Assembly (NCBI GenBank): GCA_019095985.1
Contig: CM032669.1
Coordinates: 41,524,671-41,588,670, forward strand
Reading direction: 5' to 3'
DNA from: Streblospio benedicti
Taxonomy: Eukaryota; Annelida; Polychaeta; Spionida; Spionidae
DNA length: 64,000 bases
Shown: one piece after another, positions 30,001-45,000 of the stretch
Layout of the letters: each line of letters opens with the position of its first letter
Position numbering within the stretch: position 1 is the stretch's first letter
The notes under the pieces: generated by a model
Told to the model about the DNA's origin: nothing
The model's database searches: none
The model's input: the letters and a program-made list of their open reading frames with translations, nothing else
Program-made: the position numbers and the translations under genes

Positions 30001-33000
30001 CCAAATGCAAAAAGCATGTGGCAAAGAAAATCATTGGGCTGTAGTATGTCGCTCTAAGCCCCAGCATGACCAAAAAACCTTGCCCCAAGAAAGGCAATCA
30101 TCAAAGCAAGCAGTATGCTCACTTGAATACAATACAGACACCAACGAAAGTGAATCTACACAGAATAACCAACTTTACTTTCCACTATTCAAATACGGTC
30201 CCTGAGCTCATCACACTCTAAACAGGCCTTTATAATGGTGGAACTGAATGGAACACCTACAAGCTGTCTTATCGAACACCCGGGGCAGAAGGCAATGTTA
30301 TTCCAACCAAACAATACAAAATATCTCATCACCATGACCTGAGCCCCAGTAACACTACCATCAAGACATATGGTGGTCACAACATACCCCATCTCGGTAT
30401 ATGCGATATACAGGCTAAATACAAGGAATTCCAAACACGTTGCAGTTTCATGTTGTTGACATTGAGGGACCAGTAATAATTGGCTTGCCGACCTGCAAGG
30501 AAATGACTTTGATTCAATTCAATTACAACGTCAATATACAAGACGAAAGCCTTCTCAGAAAACGCATTCTGTCCTCATATGGAGAGCTTTTCACTGGCAT
30601 AGGATGTTTTAAGGATGAATATCACATCAAGCTCGACCCATCAGTTACACCAGTAGTTCACGCACCACGCAGAGTACCTGAAGCCTTGCGCGAGCCATTG
30701 AAAAAATGAGCTTGAGAGTTTGTGCAAACAACACATAATTACAAGTGTGCAAGAGCCCACAGATTGGGTAAACTCAATTGTACGTGTAACTAAATCCAAT
30801 GGAACACTCAGGGTGTGCCTAGACCCCAAGGACCTAAATAAAGCAATCCGGAGACCACATTACTACACACCTACCTAGATTACATTCTTCCAAAGCTGAA
30901 TGGAGCTAAATACTTTAGCATGATAGATGCACGTAGCGGGTATTGGAATATCCTGCTAGACAAAGAAAGTTCATTCTACACCACCTTCAACACTCCTTTT
31001 GAAGGTTCAGATTCCTCCGGATGCCATTTGGCATCTCTCTCGCTCAAGATGTGTTCCAACGCAAGATAGAGGAGACATTTGGTGATCTTCCAGGCGTCAC
31101 AGGAATAGCTGATGATCTAGTAGTATGTGGATACAAGGGCTACGATTGAAGGGCTAGACATAACCATCCATGAACTGAATCTCCAACTCAATGCAAGTCC
31201 AACACGTCTATCACAAATAATCACAGAGACTATCTTAGACACAGAATTCTGCTCACTGAAACACAAATAATCATGAACGGATGGCCAGATAGCCGGGCTG
31301 AATGTCCTACACACTCAGAATTCCTACATTACTGGAATTACCGTGATGAACTTAGTGTGCACAATGGCATAATACTGAAAGGAACACGATAGTGATCCCT
31401 AAAAAGCTGAGACCTGAAGTGCTGAATCAAATTCACTATGCCCACCAAGGAATTGAGAATGCAAATTACGAGCTAAAGGCTCTGTTTTTCTGGGCCAACT
31501 ATTAATCAAGACATAGAGCAGATGGTGAAAAAATGTGCCACATGCCAACGCCATCAAAATGCCAATCAACGAGAGCCTCTCACTCTCATGATGTACCACA
31601 GAAACCATGGAGCCGCGTACTCGGCGTTGACCTATTTCAGATAGAAGAAAAACCATTACCTTTGGTTGCAGACTATTACAGCAAATTTCCCGTAGTGTGC
31701 AGACTAAATAATCTCACTGCCCAACACACCATTGCCACTCTAAAGAATATTTTTGAAGAGCACAACCTCCCTAACAAACTAATTTCTGACAATGGTACAA
31801 ATTTTACAGCTGCCACATTTCAAGATTTTTCTCAAGCATGGGGATTTGAACATCAAACCAGCAGTCCTACCTACCCCCCAATCAAATGGATTCATAGAGA
31901 GGAATGTGCAAACTGTAAAAAAATGTATTAGAGAAATGTAAAGAGACAGGTGCGGATCCACATTTGGCCATGCTCAGCCTAAGGGTGACACCAATTGATC
32001 ACACACTAGACTCTCCTTATGAATTACTTAATGCACGCAAATACCAGTCAAACCTTCCATCATTTGGCAGACCCTAGATGGCCTAGCAGCCAAAAGGGAA
32101 GATAATGTAAGGTTGCAAGCGAGGCAGGACAAAATGAAAGCAGACTGTGACAAGCGTGCACGCCCCTTGACCAAAATGCAACAAGGAGATCAAGCCTAGT
32201 ACTAAATCATAAAAAGCCACCTGTGGGAAACCAGCTGTAGTCACTGACGTAATTTCTCATCCAAATCTTACATTGTGAATACACCAAATGGATGTTCCTA
32301 TAGACGCAACCGCCACCACTTGTGCCCCATGGCAGATGGAACCTCACTTAGTGCAACAGCTGCAACAAATGGTCAGGACATTACCAAACAGGATGCAACA
32401 TTCACACCTGCTGCTCCTGAGACTGCTGCTCCTAAGACTGATCAGCTAGAGATACCACTACGTCGGTCGTCTCGGTATCCAGGCCACCAGACCGCCTTTG
32501 AATTATAAGTTAACTGTTCTAAACTGTTTTATATTTGTCGATTAATATTTTCTGATGTTTGCCTTGAATTATCTTAAAACTTGTTGTTCAGAAAGGGGGA
32601 GATGTTGTGATTTTATGTAAACTGTGCTATTGTGTGTCTTATGCATGTATTTGCTATGTATAAATTGTATGTATGTAATGTACTATAATGACTGTAGACA
32701 TGTTTAAATATTGTATTGTAGAGTACTGTATACAGAACGCCATATCCATTTTGGACTTTGAGACTGAAAGAATAAAGAATACAAAAATCATGTTTTAAGT
32801 CCTTTAAAGATATACATTATCATCTTTCATGATTTGATTAACTTGCAGGTGCAGTGGTTACAGATCAGTGGACCCCCTTCCAGGTAGCTGGCTAGCTGCA
32901 CGCATGGCTGTTGTACACCAGATCTCCATGTGTTTTCTCTCAAGAGGATCAATTGTTTAGAGACTCCAGTCTTTCTTATCCCTCCCTGTCACCTGTTTCC

Positions 33001-36000
33001 ATGAAATCTTGGGTCTACCAGGTCACAGCCACCGGCAGCCAAGAGCATGTCTCCCAGGTAGCACAAAAAAAGCAACAACCTCCAGTTTGTCGGGTCCTCA
33101 CTCTGCGGTCTGCCATTGATTGGGTCTTGCAGTTGAAACTTGGGTCCTCTGTTAGGCGTTTAAGCCCACTGCATTTTTATGCAGCCACTTCTTGCAGCCA
33201 TTACAGAGAATACTGTTGCTGCCTACACCAGTGCAACAAACAGCAGAGGGGAACTTGGCAGAGTTCTGGAGAACATCTGACTGGAACCACAGATCATGAT
33301 CTTTGTCTTCCTGGCATTCACTCTTAAGCCCTTTTCTCCATCCCTTCCTTCCACAACAACGGCCTACTGACACTTAACTTAATACTAACTAAAGACTCAT
33401 GGCTTTGCCCATAAAGATCATAGTTCTTTGCACTGTTTTGTACTGTGTATGACAAAAATACATCATTTAATTGTTTGCTCTAACTTGTAACAAATAATAA
33501 TACATGGAAAAAATAGAAAAATAAAAAAAAAACATGTTAACATAACAATTTATTTCAGTTCAGTTTTAAAATCACAGATGATGCCAACAGTCATTGAGTC
33601 TTAGACAGTCAGGGAGTCTTAGACATTTTGCCATCTCAAAATCGTGGGTCTTGCTGAGCATATATACCTAACCCGACTGAGAGCCAATCCTAATGTAATG
33701 CTTACATTGTATAGTGCATGGTAAAGGCCTAACATTCCTAGTATCTTCAACCTTCACTAACTGTTTTAGTTTTGTTTGCTTTATTATACAGGCGCCGCCA
33801 GGTGGCTGCCAGAGACGTTCCTTATTAGGGGACTCAACTTGCATATGCATGTTATGAAAATTGGGGGCCATGTTTTTTCTCCCAAACTTTTGATTTGACA
33901 TTTGACATTGTCTTCTTCTTCTTCTTCTTTTTCATAATCACTAGGCTCCTGTCAGATATCATAGCGATGAGTGATAGCGGCAGCTAGGGCATTGCTGACA
34001 GCCTGGCTCTGAAGCTGTTCACAGAGCCTGCTGATGTGATGGTGTCTGAAAGACTGTTCCACTGTACTAAAGTTCGCTGCAGCTCTTCTTTTAGACTTTG
34101 GATAATTATTTGTTGCACAGCTTCAATCTTCTTTGGATCTGGGGTTAAACCATCTTTGCATAATGTATGGCCAACAAAGGTGACAGATGACCTACATACC
34201 TGGGACTTCTCTGGATTCAAACGTAAAACCTGCTTCACGCCAAGACGTTGGAGAACAGCACGTAAGCGTTATCATGCTCTTCTTTCGTGGACGCCCATAT
34301 GAGTAAATCATCCACGATAACTTCTACTCCTTCAAGGTCTGACACCACCTAACACCACATGAGTTCTTTATGATTTTGATAAAATGCATTATGATTTTGT
34401 GACAACACTCCCCTTAAGAGCAATATATGACACCAATATCATTTGGATTTTATTTTTTGAAGTATGTACATTTTAGTAAGTTTGTAAACATTGAAAAGGT
34501 CTCTAAAGAGACAAAATGGCTTTTTTGTGCTATCAAAAATAGATTTTATACATTGGAAGTCAAATGTGGTAAGGAAAGACAATTATACGTAAAATGTTTA
34601 TTTGATAGGTTATTTAGTTATAAATGGGAGACATGCCTCCTTAAAAGAGAGTCATGTAACCTCTTGACAACTGGGGGAGTGTGTGACCAAATTAACTTCA
34701 AATGTTACGTACTAAGTAGCTTAGCGCCCCCTTTACAATATGGTCATGCTCTGTAGTTGTTTTGCTTTACTAGGCCCGTCATAGTGTTAACAGTACTTGC
34801 TAAGTTTCATTACCAAGTACTAAGGTCATTAGGACCTCTAGGCAGACTTAGTTAGAAGCTCCGACTGCACAGACATATAGGTAGCGCTGCTGACCTATTT
34901 CCAATGGGGATAGACCGTACACATATCATATCTAATTCAAGTCTCCCTCAGGGTATGTGATAGTTTGCTTAGACTTTTAAGCGATCACTACTGGTGCTGA
35001 CCACTGAGGGTTGTATTGCTAGCTAAGTGCACATATCCACGTGGAGCGACGGTTTGTTCTGCTGCAGGCATTGTCCCAAGCATGCTTGTGCCAGTCCATG
35101 ACATAGTCCCCAGGAGGAGCCTATGAGAACTCCAGGTACCAACACAACGAGAAGGAAGTAGATTTATTTTCTTAACATATGAATAATGTTTTATTTTATT
35201 GAATTGGTTTTTAACTATTTACTTAGGATTACATCTACACATACTATTGATATTTACTTATCTATTACTAATATGACCTTCATAACCAAGACAGTTACTA
35301 GATTATATAGTACATGTACACGATGGACTATTGTTCTGAACACTTTAAAATGTAATGGTTTATATAGTATGTCATAACTTGAGAGGGAGTATATCACCCA
35401 TGCATTTGCATGAGATTAGAGACTAATTCTTAATATGTAGGATCAATTAGAGTCTTATAGAAACAATTGGATTGTGAATATAGGTCTAGTTATGGCTGGC
35501 TCGTAATGGTATAATTTGTTATCAAGTAAATTTACATTAATTGCTTACTTGCTTAGGTCGCCAGTCGGCGGGACCTAGCATGGCTCCTCCACACATCTCT
35601 GTCCTCCATCAGGGTAGCTAGCTTGTTTGTGTTCGTGGCTCCAGCGTCTCGCTTTAGCACCTCTATGAAGTCTGTGCAGGGTCTCCCCCCCGTCCTGGCC
35701 GTGCGTTAGCTCCCACAGGATCAACTTCTGTGCAGGGAGCTCGGGGTGGCGGTGGCAGTGACCGGCGAGCTGTTGCCTCCTCGCAGCAATCTTGTAAGAG
35801 AGCTTAGGCAGGTCCCATTACATTACATTAGGGACTATGTCATGGACTGGCACAAGCATGCTTGGGACAATGCCTGCAGCAGAACAAACCGTCGCTCCAC
35901 GTGGATATGTGGACTCAGCAAGCAATACAACCCTCAGTGGTCAGCACCAGTAGTGATCTCTTCCAATGTAATGTACATTTGCTACATTACAAATCTCAAT

Positions 36001-39000
36001 CCCCTCCCTTACGTCCCTCTGTAGTGGTTTATAGTAAGATCTTATTATGCTCATTTGGTATATTTGATAATCCATGTCAGGATGTATTTCTACTAGCCAT
36101 TGGGTAAACATCTGATGGAAATAATCCTGCTTCAATAAAAAAAATTTTTTGAACAGTTTTTGTGATTGATTATAATGTAGCATAAGGAAGTAGAACATAA
36201 AATACAAAATATAGAGACGATATAGATAGTTACTATACATAACAATAATTTACCTGTGAAAGATATTTCATGCGATGTGACATGTATGTGAAAGATTATG
36301 GCTTAGTGAACATTTATTCAAACCGTTTTGAAGAACTATCTAGGTATTTCTCAAGAATTGTATTCACTACATCAACAAAATTTGTAAAGGTGATTACAGT
36401 GACGTGCATAGACATAGCATTCGTAACAACATTCACATATTCATATACATGTTCTAACTAATGCATAGGTATCCATTGCTGCATATAGAAATTTTCCATT
36501 GCACTCTCCATGACCTTATCATCAGCAAATGCTCTATCATAGTATATTACATCACCACCAGCCAGCCATCCACCCCACCAGCCGAAGCTACCATGTGTGT
36601 GGATGGTGTGATTGCAATGTGCGAGGATGGACAAGTCTACAGTAGGCCTGTTGCCGACCGAGAAGTGCACGTCTGGCAGGTGTGACAGGTGGTTCTGGCA
36701 CCAGCCAATGTCATCACTGCACACCACAAATTGGCAACCCGGGTACTTCTGCTGGAAGTACGCCATGGCGGCCAACGTATAGTTCAATGGAGGTACACGG
36801 TTGTAGGCAAATTTATGAGCATTTGTTCCCGGTAATTTGTCAGTTCGCCGAATGTGAACACCAACTAGAATTGTATCTCTTGTGAAGTTATGCAGTTGAT
36901 ATAAGAAATCATGTGTCCTGGTTTGATCAGTGTCCTTGAATGTAAATATTTTGCGTATTGTTTCATTGATGTGCTGAAAGTAGCGCCAGCTGCATAGGTA
37001 TGTGCCCACAATAACGTCCTCCCCGCCAGGCGGGAGGCTGAAGAACTTTTGTGGCTCCCAGCTGAACGTGCTGGCCTGCTGGATGTGCCTGGTGCCTGGC
37101 GGTGCACTGCCTTGACAGAAAGCCCCAGCCGGTATCTGAAACTTTTCGTGAAGCTCCTCATAGCTTTTCTTGCATAAGCACACTTGCCAATTGCCGGTGT
37201 TTTGCTCAGCTATTCCAAGGGCCGAGGCCAGTACAAACATGGTATTCCCCAAACGACCAGGACTACTAACATAGATAGTGCTATTTCCATTGTGTGCAGT
37301 AAACTTATGTGTGGGTTCATTTTGAAAATTCAATGTAAGATTCCTAGAATCATTAGATCCAAATTTCAAATAAAAATACCAACATTCCGAAATGCTGTGG
37401 TAAATATAGTGTAGTAAGATTAAAAGTGTTGCACACTTTGCCATTGTTTTCATCAAATGTTTGCTTGTGATGCCTTTCATTGTGTGTGGACAATTGAAAG
37501 AACAGATGCAAGTAAATACTAGTTGCTTGTTTATTGTTTCATTTTTTACATGTGATTTTTTCAAATGTGCGTTTATGTAATATCTGTGGTTTTCACTGGT
37601 GATGCATCATTGGCAAAAGCAACTGTGAGACATAACAACTTTACATTATGTGCTCGTAATCTCGTATGCAAAGGATATAATTTTTGTGTGCAATCATCAG
37701 GTTTGATTCAGAGCAAACAGTAAGTTACACTTGACTACGTTAAGACTCCCATATGTTACATACATCTTGATAGGGGTTGGTCAGTTATTATTGTCACTGT
37801 CCTGAGAGAAAAGGCAGTATGCCTCAGTTTTCTGATAGGCACCCGTCTGACAGCATATAGGCCTGGCAACTTATAAATAGGAATAAGCCATCTACGTCTT
37901 CTAGAAGTGCATCATATCCCTCCCATAGATTATATGCCACGCATCAGTGTGTAAGGAATCTAGCTCTGCTAGCATTGGTGTGAACTACTACATGATGAGT
38001 TCCTTTGTGAAACCGGGGTTCTGACAAATATCTTTGGCACTTGGCCTCTAAGGCTTTTGATGCTGATGCTGATGCTGATGCTGAAGATTCACCTCCCATG
38101 AACGCCTTAGGTGTGTATTGTGTCATGGCTGCATTCATGCAATCTGACATGATCTGTAAACCACAACTCATGGAGTCTTAGTGTTAGGGTTAGGTTCTGT
38201 CTACATCCTCCACAATTCTCAACACTTTGCTACATTTAGACTGGGTATGGGCTTCTCTGTGGCCTTGGCAGAATCACCAGAGTCATCGTTCATATGCTTT
38301 GTACATCTCATTTTGGTTTTTATACCATAACATGATGAATCCTCCAGTCTTGTTACCACCACACATTGACATGTTGTTCAGCTTGTGGCGACCATCGCTC
38401 CTTGCGAAGTTTTATGAAAGTAGGGCATGGGTTATATGATGACTTACAATCTTTTTTTTCCATGCTCCAAGGGTGGCAAGGGTGGCAAGTACTCAGTCTC
38501 ACTCAGCGGTCGGCGGGTTTTGTTCGCAGCACGGAGTTTCTTCGCCGGCTCTCTTTGGGGTGGTATGCGGCCTCTCGCTCACCATCCAACTGAGTATGTC
38601 GGGGTAAGTGGTGGTCGCTTTGTGGTTGAGAAGGCGCCACTGGGCGTGACCTGCTCCTGTATTATTCTGCACTTTACTGTTCCTTCGGGGTCATTCCAGG
38701 CAAAGTTCAAGGGAGAAATGTTTGCGAACTTCATGAATCAGCTCGACGTTGTGGGTCAGATCTCACATTCGTCTCACGCCCTCAAGCATGTACCTTGCAA
38801 GATCCTGGTGATGGCACCAAACTGTAAACAAAGTGGAGTCGGTCACGCATCAACCTCAATTGGCCGGGTCACGATGAAGGATCGCGACGCCACGGGCCAA
38901 TGCCTGAGACGCGCAACTGACGGCTGACTCCTAGACGATGTTCCCTATGCACTCCTCGTTGTGTTAACTGGTACTCCACGACAGACCTCCATCCAGCAGA

Positions 39001-42000
39001 CTGGACAAAAGCCTGGTGTCTAACTAACCCACGTTTCACAATGGGCCCCTACACGGGGGGGACTTTGCACTGGTACTGACACGCAACGATCAGGGTGTCC
39101 CCTTCACAAAGCCATGCGGACCAAGGTGCAACTAGGGAGAGGCAGCCACCGGCTAACCTTGTCAGAACAAGTAAAGAGGGCCTATTCTCATCGAGAATAG
39201 ATTACCAGCCCTATCTGACTAGCATCTACAAGGAAACTGAAGCCCTAATGGCCGAGTCTCAGTACTATAGTGTACTGAGTCCATAATCCTACTGTGGGCT
39301 TAAGAAGGAACAACAACAAGGTGTGTGCAACAAAGGGTAGAATACAACCTAGTCCAGTGCTAGTTATAAAAGGGGAACTTATACTGTGAGGTTGCTGCAA
39401 CCTCGCCCACTGGAGACTAACTCAATAACTGTTTTTTTACATTTGTCAGACAAATAGGTCTATAATTTTCTAAATGCTCTTGCAATCCTTTCTTAATTGA
39501 ATATCAGTGACATTATGGCTGTTAACATATTTTCATGAAGGTGTTCAATGTTAAAATCTTCTTAAAATGCGTTTAAAACTATGTGTTTCAACTTATTCTA
39601 AAAGGCTTACAGAAATTAACAATTAAACCATCAAGGCCTGGTGCTTTATTTGATTTAATTGCTGTAATTGCCTTCGTGTACTCAGAGATTGTGATGGCAC
39701 ATCACACATATGCCTTTTCTCCTGAGAAAGAGTGTTAAAGTTGATATGTTCGAAGTGATTTTCAACTTGTCTCTTATCTATATCATTTTGGAAAGTGCAA
39801 AAGAAGTGGACTAGGGCACGGCAACGTCCTGTCAGGTTACAAGTGTACTTGACATAGAGAGATTCAATGACATAGAGGCTAGTACAATTAAGACTGCATA
39901 TAAGGCCTATAAATACTATCATTGGCGTCAAGTCGCCTGAAGAGGCATTGCACAATCAATACTGGTCAAGTATGAATATGCCTACAGGCGTAACAAAGGT
40001 TAGCTCAGCGGACTAGGAGCACCTGTCTCACACATAATGACTAGTCTGGTGTTAGCAGGAGACCATGAGTTTGATTCCAAATCCTTTCAAATACCTTACA
40101 AGCCTGCCTATGGAATTTCCTTATAGAACAAACTTATCAATGGCTATCCAAATGGTTTATTGTTGTTCAAACTGAATCTCTTAAAAGATCAAGTCAAAAT
40201 TGCAGTTTGGTAATCCTTATTCAGGTGTACACCTTTTGCGATACATTTTCATCTGTTCAGTATTCCTCCTTTTCCTATATTAATATTATAGGACATAGTC
40301 ATAGCACGGCGCCGCATGTGCATAAGAATTTGTTGTATGAATAGGCAGTACCTGAGACAGCTGCCAGAAATTGAATTCTAACTTGGGTGAGGTGGGGAAG
40401 AAATTTGCAAATTAAATCGTACACAAACATTTCTAGTTTTACAGTATATTAAAAGATAAATTAAGTGATTAATTTAAGCTTTTATTATCACACTTGATTT
40501 CTCATTACATATTTTACTAATGTTGCACCAGAAATATTGCAAACAATATAATGTGTTGGCATGAACATTTTGTATCATTGCATAATTCCAATAGTTTACA
40601 TTTGTATGCCTATAAAACTCCTTTAAGTAGATTGTTACTTAGCTTGACACTTTGAATACCAAAAAAAGCAGACTAGATTCATGACATAGTGAGCTAAAGT
40701 TGACACGTCTGCAAAAAATATACACTAAACATTGTTTTCTACGATGCAGAAAAGTCAGAACATACCAAAGTAAAGACCATTGAAATCAAAATGAAATTCC
40801 AATAGAAGTTCATATTTATGTAAAATTCTACTCCCTAAATATTGGCAATGTTTAATTCTAAAAGCCTATGGACATTTGGGTGGTATGTCCAAGGACAGGG
40901 TAAATTAGATTTTTAATCTATCAATAATCAAGTGTCAAGTCTGCCCCATATGTCATCAATTGCTAATATAAATATATTAATTGTAATTTGATGAGCGATG
41001 TAAGCAAAAAATATTTTTGTTTACATACCCAATTTAAAATATAAAAAATACTTGTAAAACCTAGAACACCAATCGCACAATTTTGGCTATACACACAATT
41101 CGGCTGTTGTTTCAAATGCAATTTACAACATGTGTTCATGTCAAAATCTCAAAGACAAGATATTTTCATTATTTGAACCGGGAAAAGGCTTGTATTCACA
41201 TTAATGTAGAGGATAATAATAGTGTGATAAAATAAAAAAAATAAAAAAACACAGCCAAATTGTGTGTATGGCCAAATGGTACGATTGGCACTCTAGGTCA
41301 TAATGATATGACACATTCAATTGTTCCTTGAATTCTAATTCTGTCTGGTACTTAAAATTATTTCTTCTATTTTATTTGTTGGCATAAATGTATATTCTAT
41401 TTTGTCCTTTCTACATTTGTTCTTCATTTTCTTAAATTATTTCAGGCCTATGGCATAGGCTATGCAGTTTTATTTCCGTTTCCATTATGCAATGGCACAA
41501 GTTTGTAATTTTTATATACTGTCATTACAATTTGCTGCACCAATTTTACTATATTTTCATCATTTTGTTACATGGGCATTTGTTTTTTGGAGTAAAAGTT
41601 CAGATACTAGAGAGAGGCATTTAGCACATTCCATGGTTTTATACATTCTTAAAAAAAAATCTTTTAATAGAAAATCTCATAAACTAACTTCATCTGAGTG
41701 ATACTCCTGAGCTGATAACAAATGTGGTTGAGTCCTGTGAGTACTGTATAAGACTGTGTATACTGCGGAGTAATGACTATCCTCTAACTTGCAATGTCTT
41801 TATTGTTCACCTTGTATTCTTCATTCATTCATCAAGACATACATACATATGTATTACAGACAATAGCCACATCAGCCTATAATAATGAAACTGCCGTTTA
41901 CTCTATACCTCGGACATAGTGACAATACATACTAGACCCATATGTACTGGTGCGCACTGGTTATATACACAGACACCAGACATGCTGTCATGCTTGTCTG

Positions 42001-45000
42001 CATGTTCACCTTTGAAACATATGATCACAGAATGTGACTTACATACATGCTTCATGGCTAAAAAACCTTTCACCTTAATCTTTTATATTTTCCTGAGGCT
42101 AACAACATGTCATTTATCACTGGACACAAGTGTATACAAAAACGTACGACTTGCACTATCAATCGAAATTCCTAGTAACAAAATGCACTAATACTCTATT
42201 GAAATATTGAGACTGTATAACGCCTGTATTCTTTACTTGCAGTTACTTTTGAGAAATTTACTAAAAATATCCTTTTCAGTCCTCATAGGTGTTAGACCTA
42301 TTACTAATATAGCTTGTTACTATTAATATGCTTGTAATATAATAAGAAACTATTTAATAAAATATTGTGAAATTTCAAAATTCCGTTTTTCTGTGATTCA
42401 AAATAAGTCTCCACAAAAATACAGAATGTGACAAAAAACAATTATAAGACCATCTGTAATGTCCAAAATAAAACAGCCTGCATATTAATATGCTTAAAAA
42501 CAAATTATGTGGGGGAATGGCGACAATCATTTGAGAGATCAAGCAATTGTCAATAAACGTTCTTTCTATCACTAGCACATACACTTGCAATCCTTCCAGT
42601 GATCACCTAATCTGTGTTTAATTAAATACATTTAGAGATGTAGCTGAGACAACTTCTTCATGTAGACTATTCCACTAGTCCACAATTCTCTGTCTAAAGA
42701 ATCACTGTGTCGATTGTTGTACCTCTCCTTTCTCACTTGATAGATCTAGCTGTTCCTGCAGCTAGAGATTTATATTGTGGCACAAACTTTGGTTTGCTGT
42801 AGGTTAGAAACCTGGTAACCGGTGACACTAGATCGTTTTGACATATTCTTCTTCTTCTTTTAAATAATCTAGCACTCAATAATGAGTATGATTAGGATGA
42901 GGTTGCATTTCACGGCGAGTGAAAGGTACAGTTAATGATAAGATTTTCATTTATTTTTAAAGGTGTCGAGTGTTGGCCTGGTGACTATGTTATCGGTAAG
43001 TGAATTCCAATCAACTATGGTCGTAGGGAAAAATGAATATTTGTAAATGTCAGTGTGAACTCTGAGTTGGTCAAGTAAAATCACTGGATTTGTTGACCTA
43101 GTCCTGGACGTTGACCTGTTCACATACACATTTGCTGGAATTCATGACTTTAAACATCATTGTCAGTCTCTGCTGACTCTGTCACTCACTGAGTTCTGGC
43201 CAGTTGAGATCCTTTATCGCAGTAGAGATACTCGTGTAGTCGCATTTGTTTTGGTTCAAGACAAAACACGCTCCTCTTCATTGTATCTTCTCTAAGGCTT
43301 GGATGTCCAGATTCAGATATGGGTCCCATGCTGCACATAAGTACTCAAGCAGTGGTAGTATCATATTGAAACGGAAGTCCTGCATTCAGTGGGAAATGGA
43401 GTAAATCACACGATCAGATGTTTTTTATTGCAACCAAGAGCCATCTCTTGGACCATGCATGCATATACTATATATACCTCTTACGTGGATACTTGGTAGT
43501 TTATCCCTCGTCTTGGTCTTTTTGGCAGAGATCTCAAGTTCTCCTTGAATATCAAGGTATTAGATGCTGATATGGTTTCTTCGTATAAATATCACATTTC
43601 AATTTTGTATTGTCACAGTCTATGACTTCTATATGATGTACTAGTACTACTACTACTATGTAGGGTAAAAATACTAACAATCAGTTCATGCTTCATGTCG
43701 TGACTTCAGAATGAATAAAAAACTCAATTTGAAATTTGTTTTTTTTTCTGTTCATCATCAATCACGTATGGGTCTAATGCAATACACACAATCTACAAAT
43801 ATCCTCATGATAAAATTATCCATTGCAATATTAATTTGATTTTTTCAAGCATGTAATTTGAATGTACTTGACAACAAAAACAGTACTGCTATCAATACTA
43901 CGTAAATACTACTTTTTTAATTTTAATTGATGGCAACCATATTTTGGCTTTCTGACCCCCCCTCGTCAACTTTCATCAACTTCTTAAGACCCCAACCCCA
44001 CCCCATGAGACCAACTTTCGTCAACTTCATGACCCCCCTTTTTTTTTTTTTCACCACATTTCACCTTCTTCCACAACTCAACAGCCTTCTTCTGGATGTC
44101 TTTTTCTTCTTTTGATTTTGTGGATATGATTATTAATTGCTGATATAATGTTTGATTTGTTTTTATTTTTATCCATTATGATACGTATTATTACACTGAA
44201 TCATTAAAAAGCACATGGTGTTTGAAATANNNNNNNNNNNNNNNNNNNNNNNNNNNNNNNNNNNNNNNNNNNNNNNNNNNNNNNNNNNNNNNNNNNNNNN
44301 NNNNNNNNNNNNNNNNNNNNNNNNNNNNNGTATATTTCTTAACAAGGTCCATTCATGGTACCATATGTTCCACGCAGATGTTGCTTTGATTGCAAATTCA
44401 TTGATATAGTTATGAAAAAAACTATACAGTCACATTGTCTGTTACAATGTTCCAATACATCTTTTTGGCATGTTTTGTATTGAAGATTCTAAAGATCAAA
44501 AGACAGCAATTAACAACAAGAAAAACCTTTTGTAGACATATGAATTGGTGCATACAAACATATCAGTCATTTTCCTTTCACCTCATAAGATCTATCATAA
44601 ACGGTGTGCAGCATATGGTCGCATCTGATTCTCTTTGTTCTATTTCAAGTGCGGTATCTTCTGACTTTTTAACTTTAAACCACATTAGAAGATAGGCAGT
44701 AAAATAGAACAAAGAGAGTAGAATCAAATCCTTTCAGAATGTTTCAACAACAAAGCAGATGGTGTAAAATGCGGCGTCTTTATCATCAAAATTATGCTAG
44801 AAAAATATTTACTTTTGGTTTGCTTATGCTGAACACTACTTACACACCAGTCAACTAAATTCTCGAGTGCCAAATGTAAACCTAAGGCGACAAGCTTGTG
44901 ATTCTTAAAGTCCTCATATCTTATAACCAGCCAGATTTACTTGAAGAAATAAGCATGTCACTAAGGTTAGGAAAGTAAAGAAGAATAAACTATATTGGGA

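Larger units (their letters stand above)
40277..43925 (+). repeat. Element E, left copy (inverse of 46915-49725)
   Basis: About 3.1 kb of shared sequence with the right copy in opposite orientation, interrupted here by a LINE end (about 42850-43365) and a further insertion of about 455 bp (41730-42183). Boundaries are where similarity stops (CTATATTAATATTATAGG outer side, AAGTAGTATTTA inner side). No coding region recognised in the shared part. Confidence 0.8.

Noticed and set aside
38427-38927. 166-codon plus-strand open frame next to the fucosyltransferase gene
   Set aside because: It overlaps the minus-oriented LTR and its internal region (38166-39429) and has no family features; most likely an antisense open frame of a fossil element.
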